Below are positions 59,063 to 64,000 of a stretch of 64,000 nt of DNA, one piece after another (the first letter of the stretch is position 1; each line of letters opens with the position of its first letter). A model generated the notes under the pieces. The model was not told where the DNA came from, ran no database searches, and saw nothing but the letters and a program-made list of their open reading frames with translations. Origin of the DNA: Imtechella halotolerans (lineage in GTDB: Bacteria; Bacteroidota; Bacteroidia; Flavobacteriales; Flavobacteriaceae); the NCBI RefSeq assembly GCF_028743515.2, contig NZ_CP117969.2:1641001-1705000 (forward strand), given 5' to 3'. The translations under genes and the position numbers were made by a program.

Positions 59063-59575
59063 ATGTTTGAAGTAAATTTAGTAAAAAGCCGCATTCGATA
59101 TTTTCTAGGAATTCCACTCCTTTTATTACTTTTTTCAGGATGTGAAAAAGATGATATCTGTGTGGAAACATCACTAACACCCAATTTGATTATTCGATTC
59201 TACGATCAAGTAAACAGAAGTCAATTTAAAGAAGTTCCAACCTTACGGGTAATCGGTGTAGGATCTCAATATATTTTAATTGATAGGATAACTACAGACT
59301 CTATTTCTATTCCATTAAAAACATTAGAAAACACTACTTCCTTCATGCTAATTAATGCATCTGAAGAAGAATTGGAAACAGGAAATAGTGATGTCCTTAC
59401 CATTACGTATACCCCAAAGGAAATTTTTATTAATCGTGCTTGTGGGTACAAAATGAACTTTGAAGAAGCAAACGGGAGTGTGACCACTGATGAGGCTAAC
59501 TGGATTCAGGACGTACAAATTATTAACCCAAACATTCAAAATGAAAGAAAAGCACATATCCACCTATATCACTAG
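59063..59575 (+). CDS. DUF6452 family lipoprotein
   Basis: This 170-residue lipoprotein has a hydrophobic N-terminus (YFLGIPLLLLLFSGC, Cys near residue 27) and a mature DDICVETSLTPNLIIRFYD start. This CxxxxxxTPxLIIRFYD pattern and the late FINRACGYKMNFEE are marks of DUF6452. The function is unknown. It begins 2 bp after the rlmD stop, and the next gene starts inside its 3' end. The rlmD-DUF6452-DUF6048 order is conserved in flavobacteria and suggests an envelope pair whose expression follows rlmD. Confidence 0.82.
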   Translation: MFEVNLVKSRIRYFLGIPLLLLLFSGCEKDDICVETSLTPNLIIRFYDQVNRSQFKEVPTLRVIGVGSQYILIDRITTDSISIPLKTLENTTSFMLINASEEELETGNSDVLTITYTPKEIFINRACGYKMNFEEANGSVTTDEANWIQDVQIINPNIQNERKAHIHLYH

Positions 59576-60278
59576 TATTTTTCTATTACTTTCTTTAACA
59601 CTAATAGCCCAGGAAACAGCTAAAGACAGTTTAGGGTACCAACAAAGATATGGGCTTCGTATAGGTATTGATTTGAGTAAACCTATTCGCTCCTTCTTAA
59701 ATGATAATTACCGTGGCCTTGAATTAATGGGAGACTATCGATTAACACAACGCCACTATATTGCTGCGGAAATAGGAACAGAAGAAAACACTATTGAAGA
59801 TGAATATATATCCTTTAGTTCAAAAGGTAATTACCTTAAAGTAGGTTTTGATTACAACACCTATGAAAACTGGTATGGGATGGAAAATATGATTTTTGCA
59901 GGAGCTCGTTATGGATTTGGAACTTTCAACCAAACACTTAACAGTTATTCCATCTATAACCAAAATCATTATTGGCAGGAAGATCAATCTTCCGGCAGAA
60001 ATCCCGATTTATTAAAAGAATACTCAGGTTTAACCGCTCATTGGCTAGAAGTTGTTGTAGGCCTTAAAGCTGAATTATTTAATAATTTGTATTTAGGTGC
60101 AAGCCTAAGACTAAATTATCTTGTAACCGATTCATCTTCTGACGCGTTTCCAGCCTTGTGGATTCCTGGGTTCAATAAAGTAACCGATGATAGTAAGTTT
60201 GGTGTAGGATTCAACTACGGCCTAACTTATTTTTTACCTTTATATAAGAAATCTAAAAAATCAGAAATCAAAGACTAG
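59541..60278 (+). CDS. DUF6048 family protein (predicted outer-membrane barrel)
   Basis: This 245-residue exported protein has a signal peptide (ISTYITSIFLLLSLTLIAQ). The rest is beta-rich with alternating aromatic residues: YGLRIGIDLSKPIRSFL near residue 38, then MIFAGARYGFGTFNQTL, HWLEVVVGLKAELFNNLYLG and FGVGFNYGLTYFLPLY. This looks like a small barrel. I start at the ATG at 59541, inside the DUF6452 gene (35-bp overlap), rather than at the Met at 59490, because the signal peptide begins there. The 3' end overlaps the next, convergent gene by 4 bp. Function is unknown. Confidence 0.82.
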   Translation: MKEKHISTYITSIFLLLSLTLIAQETAKDSLGYQQRYGLRIGIDLSKPIRSFLNDNYRGLELMGDYRLTQRHYIAAEIGTEENTIEDEYISFSSKGNYLKVGFDYNTYENWYGMENMIFAGARYGFGTFNQTLNSYSIYNQNHYWQEDQSSGRNPDLLKEYSGLTAHWLEVVVGLKAELFNNLYLGASLRLNYLVTDSSSDAFPALWIPGFNKVTDDSKFGVGFNYGLTYFLPLYKKSKKSEIKD

Positions 60279-60511
60279 CCTATTTCTTTAACCTCCTTAC
60301 TAAATATTGATTTCATAAAAACCTTTTCACCTCGGTCTGTTTTAACGGCTGCAAATTTAGGCCCAATTACCGTTGTAATAACGGCTGCAATCAATGAGTG
60401 AATTAAACTATTAATACCAGGGAACACCCATACAGTCAATAGTCTAAAAATGACAAACAACACTGTAAATGCAATAAAATTATATAGTAAAGCTTTGTTT
60501 TTTGGTTTCAT
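60275..60511 (-). CDS. Small two-helix membrane protein
   Basis: This 78-residue protein has two hydrophobic segments (ALLYNFIAFTVLFVIFRLL and INSLIHSLIAAVITTVIG) and a basic C-terminus (KTDRGEKVFMKSIFSK). No family is recognised. It lies on the same strand as the THUMP gene, 43 bp downstream of it, and may be cotranscribed. Its stop overlaps the DUF6048 stop by 4 bp. Function is unknown. Confidence 0.7.
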   Translation of the reverse strand: MKPKNKALLYNFIAFTVLFVIFRLLTVWVFPGINSLIHSLIAAVITTVIGPKFAAVKTDRGEKVFMKSIFSKEVKEIG

Positions 60512-60554
60512 AATCGCAATTTATTATTTGTTTTTTTGATGGATCTAAACATCC

Positions 60555-61712
60555 TTACTCAATATATTTTCCTTTTTTACTACCTTCATACATCTCGTAC
60601 TTTACAAGCCTACTCTCAAGATGTCCATTAAATAATTTAATTTTCCGTGAAGGACGTAATCCCACATGTTTAAGCGCCTCCATGTTGGATGTGATAAACC
60701 AAGCATCTGTTCCTGGATAATGCTTTTTCAAGGTATCACCTATGGATTTATAAAACTGTTCCATGTCAATAGAAAGTCGCTCTCCATAAGGTGGATTAAA
60801 AACCATATGCAATTTTCCATCTACAGGTTTATACGTTTCAAAAAAGTTTCGCTGAGTAATGGTTATGTATTCTGATAAATTGGCATTCTTCACATTATCC
60901 TTTGCCTTTGCAACAGCAGAAGGAGCTTTATCATATCCATATATCTTATGATGAAATTCACGAGTTTTCTTTAAACTACTTTCAATAATTTTCTCAAAAA
61001 GATTAGCATCAAAATCTGGCCATTTTTCAAAAGCAAATTCCTTCCTATTAATATTAGGTGGTATATTACAAGCTATCATTGCTGCTTCCACTGGTATAGT
61101 CCCACTTCCACACATTGGATCCATAAAATCACATTGACCATCCCAGCCGCTCATCATGATAAGGCCAGCCGCTAATACTTCATTTATAGGTGCTATGTTA
61201 GTGGCAGTTTTATATCCTCTTTGGTGAAGAGATCGTCCAGAACTATCAATAGATACCGTTACCTCACTCTGTTGAATATGAATATGTATTCTAATATCTG
61301 GATATTTAAGATCTACATCCGGTCGAGTGCCATGAAGATTTCTAAACTTATCAACTATTGCATCCTTTGTTTTCAATGAGATAAATTGCGAATGGTGAAA
61401 GCGATCAGTCGCCAGTGTAGCATCAATAGCAAATGTACTATGAACACTCATAAAACGCTCCCAATCCATTTTATAAATTTGATCATACAAGTCTTGTTCA
61501 TTGCGAACTCTAAAGCTTTTTACGGGTTTCAATATTTTAATAGCAGTACGTAAACATAGGTTTGCTTTGTACATAAATCCTTTGTCCCCTTCAAAAGTCA
61601 CACTTCTCACACCCTTCTGAACGTTTATAGCTCCTAAATTCCTAAGTTCCTCTTCTAACAATTCTTCAAAGCCAAAAAGTGTTTTGGCAACCATTGTATA
61701 ATTATTTCCCAT
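60555..61712 (-). CDS. THUMP-domain RNA methyltransferase (RlmL/TrmN-like)
   Basis: This 385-residue class-I methyltransferase has an N-terminal ferredoxin-like/THUMP region (TLFGFEELLEEELRNLGA near residue 11, RTAIKILKPV near 55). A catalytic domain follows, with MDPMCGSGTIPVEAAMIA near residue 196 for SAM binding and the FNPPYGERL (NPPY) motif near 308. NPPY enzymes methylate N2 of guanine in rRNA or tRNA. The short size matches the N-terminal half of RlmKL and the Bacillus YpsC type. The exact target is not settled. Two Met codons at the start (61712, 61694) are possible. Confidence 0.88.
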   Translation of the reverse strand: MGNNYTMVAKTLFGFEELLEEELRNLGAINVQKGVRSVTFEGDKGFMYKANLCLRTAIKILKPVKSFRVRNEQDLYDQIYKMDWERFMSVHSTFAIDATLATDRFHHSQFISLKTKDAIVDKFRNLHGTRPDVDLKYPDIRIHIHIQQSEVTVSIDSSGRSLHQRGYKTATNIAPINEVLAAGLIMMSGWDGQCDFMDPMCGSGTIPVEAAMIACNIPPNINRKEFAFEKWPDFDANLFEKIIESSLKKTREFHHKIYGYDKAPSAVAKAKDNVKNANLSEYITITQRNFFETYKPVDGKLHMVFNPPYGERLSIDMEQFYKSIGDTLKKHYPGTDAWFITSNMEALKHVGLRPSRKIKLFNGHLESRLVKYEMYEGSKKGKYIE

Positions 61713-61768
61713 AACTGTTCTCCAATAAAAAGCAAAAATAGGTTAATTTAGCAGTTTATTTCGCCAGC

Positions 61769-62500
61769 ATGCAAAAAGATACTAAAAATTGGTTTACTTC
61801 ATGGTTTGATACCGATTTTTACCACATACTATATAAAGACCGAGACGAGCAGGAAGCTAAGTTTTTCATGGATAATCTTACGCAATATTTAAATTTGCCT
61901 GAAGATGCCAGAATTCTAGATTTACCTTGCGGTAGAGGGAGACATTCTGTCTACCTTAATGAATTAGGATATAATGTAGTTGGTGCTGATTTATCTGCAA
62001 ACAGCATTGCATTCGCTCGAAAATTTGAAAATGAAAATCTCAAATTCACTCAATTTGATATGCGTACGGTGTATGGTGACAAATTTGATGCAGTTTTTAA
62101 TCTATTTACCAGTATAGGCTATTTTGAAAATGAAGAGGACAATGCACGAACCATTCATGCTTTTTGTCAAAGTTTAAATGAAACTGGTTTTGCCGTTATT
62201 GATTTCATGAACGTTGGCTATATTGAAAATTCATTAATCCCTGAGGAAGCCAAAACAATTGAAGGAATAACATTTCATATTAATAGGCATCTTTCAAATA
62301 ATTACGTCACGAAAGATATTCGATTCTCTCACCAAGGAAAAGAGTATCATTTCACAGAGCGAGTAAAAGCATTAAAACTCCAAGATTTTGAAGCCTATAT
62401 TGAAGCAGCAGGTGGATACTTACTCGATATATTTGGTGATTATAAACTAGGTAAATTTCATCCCGAAACATCCGAACGACTAATCCTTATTTTCAAATAA
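61769..62500 (+). CDS. Class I SAM-dependent methyltransferase
   Basis: This 243-residue Rossmann methyltransferase has the SAM motif ILDLPCGRGRHSVYLNELGY near residue 47, GADLSANSI near 71, and VFNLFTSIGYFENEEDN near 110. The N-terminal WFTSWFDTDFYHILYKDRDE is shared by a Bacteroidota subfamily of unknown substrate. The stop overlaps the ATG of the zinc transporter gene by one base (TAATG), so translation is coupled. It may act on a small molecule rather than RNA, but this cannot be decided. Confidence 0.85.
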   Translation: MQKDTKNWFTSWFDTDFYHILYKDRDEQEAKFFMDNLTQYLNLPEDARILDLPCGRGRHSVYLNELGYNVVGADLSANSIAFARKFENENLKFTQFDMRTVYGDKFDAVFNLFTSIGYFENEEDNARTIHAFCQSLNETGFAVIDFMNVGYIENSLIPEEAKTIEGITFHINRHLSNNYVTKDIRFSHQGKEYHFTERVKALKLQDFEAYIEAAGGYLLDIFGDYKLGKFHPETSERLILIFK

Positions 62501-63171
62501 TGAACATGTATCTACTTCCCATAATAGCAGTCCTAGCTGGCTTTTTATTCTTCATGCTTTTTAGACCACATGAAAAAGGAAAACTAAAGTTATTATTAGC
62601 CTTTAGTGGTGCATTTCTATTGGCCATAACAGTATTTGAAATTATCCCTTCTGTTTTCGCTGAAGGATACAACCGCTTTCTTGGATTATTTATTTTACTA
62701 GGAATGCTACTTCAGATAATCCTTGAGTTCTTTTCCAAAGGAGCTGAGCATGGCCATATGCATTTTCACAATACTAAATCATTGCCTTTGGCCCTATTTA
62801 TAAGTTTATGTATACATGCTTTTTTAGAAGGTCTCCCAATTAGACATGATAATCATTTAATGTATGGCATCCTTATTCATAAATTACCAGTTGCCTTCAT
62901 TCTTACAGCATTTTTACATCATGCCGAAATTCCAAAATGGCGTATTATAGTCACTTTACTAATTTTTGCTGCAATGACACCCCTGGGAACTCTTGTATCA
63001 AACAATACGGATTTACTTACCCAAATAGAGCCCTATGTGAATGCCTTAGTGGTTGGTACCTTTCTGCATATTTCTACAGTTATTCTTTTCGAAAGTTCAG
63101 AGGGGCATAAATTCAATCTATCTAAATTATTGGTTATAATTTTAGCAATAACTATTGCCTATTTTATGTAA
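62500..63171 (+). CDS. ZIP family metal transporter
   Basis: This 223-residue inner-membrane protein has about seven transmembrane helices. The ZIP signature is present: a His-rich loop EHGHMHFHN near residue 84, CIHAFLEGLPI near 107 with the metal-binding His and Glu, and IHKLPVAFILTAFLHHAEI near 126 with a second His site. It would import zinc or another divalent metal. Coding starts one base inside the stop of the methyltransferase gene. A DUF4268 gene follows after 2 bp. Confidence 0.9.
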   Translation: MNMYLLPIIAVLAGFLFFMLFRPHEKGKLKLLLAFSGAFLLAITVFEIIPSVFAEGYNRFLGLFILLGMLLQIILEFFSKGAEHGHMHFHNTKSLPLALFISLCIHAFLEGLPIRHDNHLMYGILIHKLPVAFILTAFLHHAEIPKWRIIVTLLIFAAMTPLGTLVSNNTDLLTQIEPYVNALVVGTFLHISTVILFESSEGHKFNLSKLLVIILAITIAYFM

Positions 63172-63173
63172 AT

Positions 63174-63602
63174 ATGTTCAGCAGGGAAGAATCAAGAAAA
63201 TTACGAGAAGAATTTTGGATCTCTTTTGGAAAATCATTTCCAAGAAAATGGATATTATATAATACAAAGATTAAAGATTTCAGTTTTAAATTCTACTTTG
63301 ATACTAAAAAAGCAGCAGTTAGTCTTGATATCGAAGATAGTAACCTTGAGAATCGTATAAATCATTACGAGAAATTAGAATCCTTAAAATCAATCCTCAT
63401 AGATGAATATTTACCCGATGCTATTTATGAAGACATACACTACCTTGAAAGTGGAAAAGAAATATCACGTATTTATGTAGAATTAACAGGAGTATCTATT
63501 CATAATAAGAACACCTGGCAACAAACTATGGAATATTTAAACAACCAAATGATTCAATTTGAAACATTTTGGTATGAATACGAAGACTTTATTAAAGGGT
63601 AG
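63174..63602 (+). CDS. DUF4268 family protein
   Basis: This 142-residue cytosolic protein has the DUF4268 pattern: LREEFWISFGKSFPRKWIL near residue 11, FKFYFDTKKAAVSLDIED near 38, and ISRIYVELTGVSIHN near 98. The family sits alone or fused to restriction-like domains in other bacteria, and no activity is known for the stand-alone form. It is the last gene of a methyltransferase/ZIP/DUF4268 operon and overlaps the convergent hemolysin III gene by 11 bp. Confidence 0.82.
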   Translation: MFSREESRKLREEFWISFGKSFPRKWILYNTKIKDFSFKFYFDTKKAAVSLDIEDSNLENRINHYEKLESLKSILIDEYLPDAIYEDIHYLESGKEISRIYVELTGVSIHNKNTWQQTMEYLNNQMIQFETFWYEYEDFIKG

Positions 63603-64000
63603 TCAATTCTACAAACATAAAAGCGTAGTGAGAAGCACACCCCAATAAGACAAATACATGCCAAATCACATGTTGATATGGCATTTTTTTTATGGAGTAA
63701 AATAGGGTTCCCAACGTATAGAAAGCTCCGCCTAAAAAAATTAAAAACATACCCTGTTTCGAGGTAAGATTCCAAAGATTTTTAAAATCAAAAACAATAA
63801 TCCAACCCATAATAAGATATAAGGCCAGTGAAATGGCTTTATACCTACCAGTAAAAAACAATTTCAAGACTGCTCCAAAGATAGCGATACTCCATACGAT
63901 TCCAAAAATCAACCAACCACTGCCACTTTGCAATAACAGTAACGTTATGGGAGTATAAGTACCAGCAATTAAAACGAAAATACTAACGTGATCAATCTTA
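63592..64000 (-). CDS. Hemolysin III family (PAQR-like) protein, partial
   Basis: This multi-helix membrane protein is cut by the right window edge, so its 5' end is missing. The frame runs through the edge: translation from the last bases gives DHVSIFVLIAGTYTP, the characteristic motif of the hemolysin III/PAQR family. At least four helices follow (SGWLIFGIVWSIAIFGAVL, ISLALYLIMGWIIV, GMFLIFLGGAFYTLGTLFYS, IWHVFVLLGCASHYAFMF), with the metal-binding His pair in HVIWHVFVLLGCASHY. Most members have no proven hemolytic role. The 3' end overlaps DUF4268. Confidence 0.9.
   Translation of the reverse strand, partial: KIDHVSIFVLIAGTYTPITLLLLQSGSGWLIFGIVWSIAIFGAVLKLFFTGRYKAISLALYLIMGWIIVFDFKNLWNLTSKQGMFLIFLGGAFYTLGTLFYSIKKMPYQHVIWHVFVLLGCASHYAFMFVELTTL

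Overview
The window looks like a chromosomal segment of a marine or aquatic member of the Flavobacteriaceae (Bacteroidota). The base composition is AT-rich. Promoters carry the Bacteroidota -7 element TAnnTTTG and genes lack strong Shine-Dalgarno sites. The gene set is typical of the group: a T9SS type B sorted protein, a TonB-dependent receptor with a carboxypeptidase-like N-terminal domain, DUF6452/DUF6048, a CCC-motif membrane protein, a sensor of ECF-type sigma factor, and a flavobacterial 6S RNA next to zapA and rny. No species can be named. I saw no tRNA, rRNA, CRISPR array, phage or insertion sequence.

Region by region. 1-3.3 kb: the end of an ABC exporter, then three tandem ~250-bp units on the minus strand. 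Each has its own terminator and looks like a family of small RNAs. An ECF sigma / membrane protein / Spy-like sensor operon follows. 3.3-9.6 kb: a beta-propeller lipoprotein, an rRNA m5C methyltransferase and purL. 9.7-17.5 kb: a fatty-acid beta-oxidation block (acyl-CoA ligase, MarR regulator, HAD/ECH fusion, thiolase, acyl-CoA dehydrogenase). 17.7-27 kb: an M28 peptidase, a ruvX-DUF1919-def-DUF5606 operon, dapD, small conserved genes, an Hsp20 gene with a strong inverted repeat, and uvrB. 27-29.7 kb: a very AT-rich patch with two overlapping lipoprotein genes between two ~500-bp gene-free stretches. 29.7-40.8 kb: a T9SS cargo protein, an ABC-2 transporter, a conserved protein with kinase-like motifs, a nucleoid-associated protein, heme A synthase, a CCA-adding-type enzyme and a threonylcarbamoyladenylate synthase. 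39.9-42.7 kb: three surface-glycan genes. 42.7-64 kb: sucC, lysA, rny, 6S RNA, zapA, a cell-wall peptidase / TonB receptor / secreted protein operon, a cysteine desulfurase, rocD, rlmD, a THUMP methyltransferase, a ZIP transporter and the edge of a hemolysin III gene.

The most unusual item is the three-unit RNA array at 954-1655. The units share conserved boxes and an internally duplicated motif. Their terminator stems and 5' hairpins pair although the stem sequences or loops differ between copies, which points to selection on RNA structure. Other points of interest are the 6S RNA, the inverted repeat at hsp20, the palindrome at the MarR promoter, apparent leaderless promoters at uvrB and rlmD, and the uncharacterised protein at 33978-35048 with an aminoglycoside-kinase-like catalytic signature.
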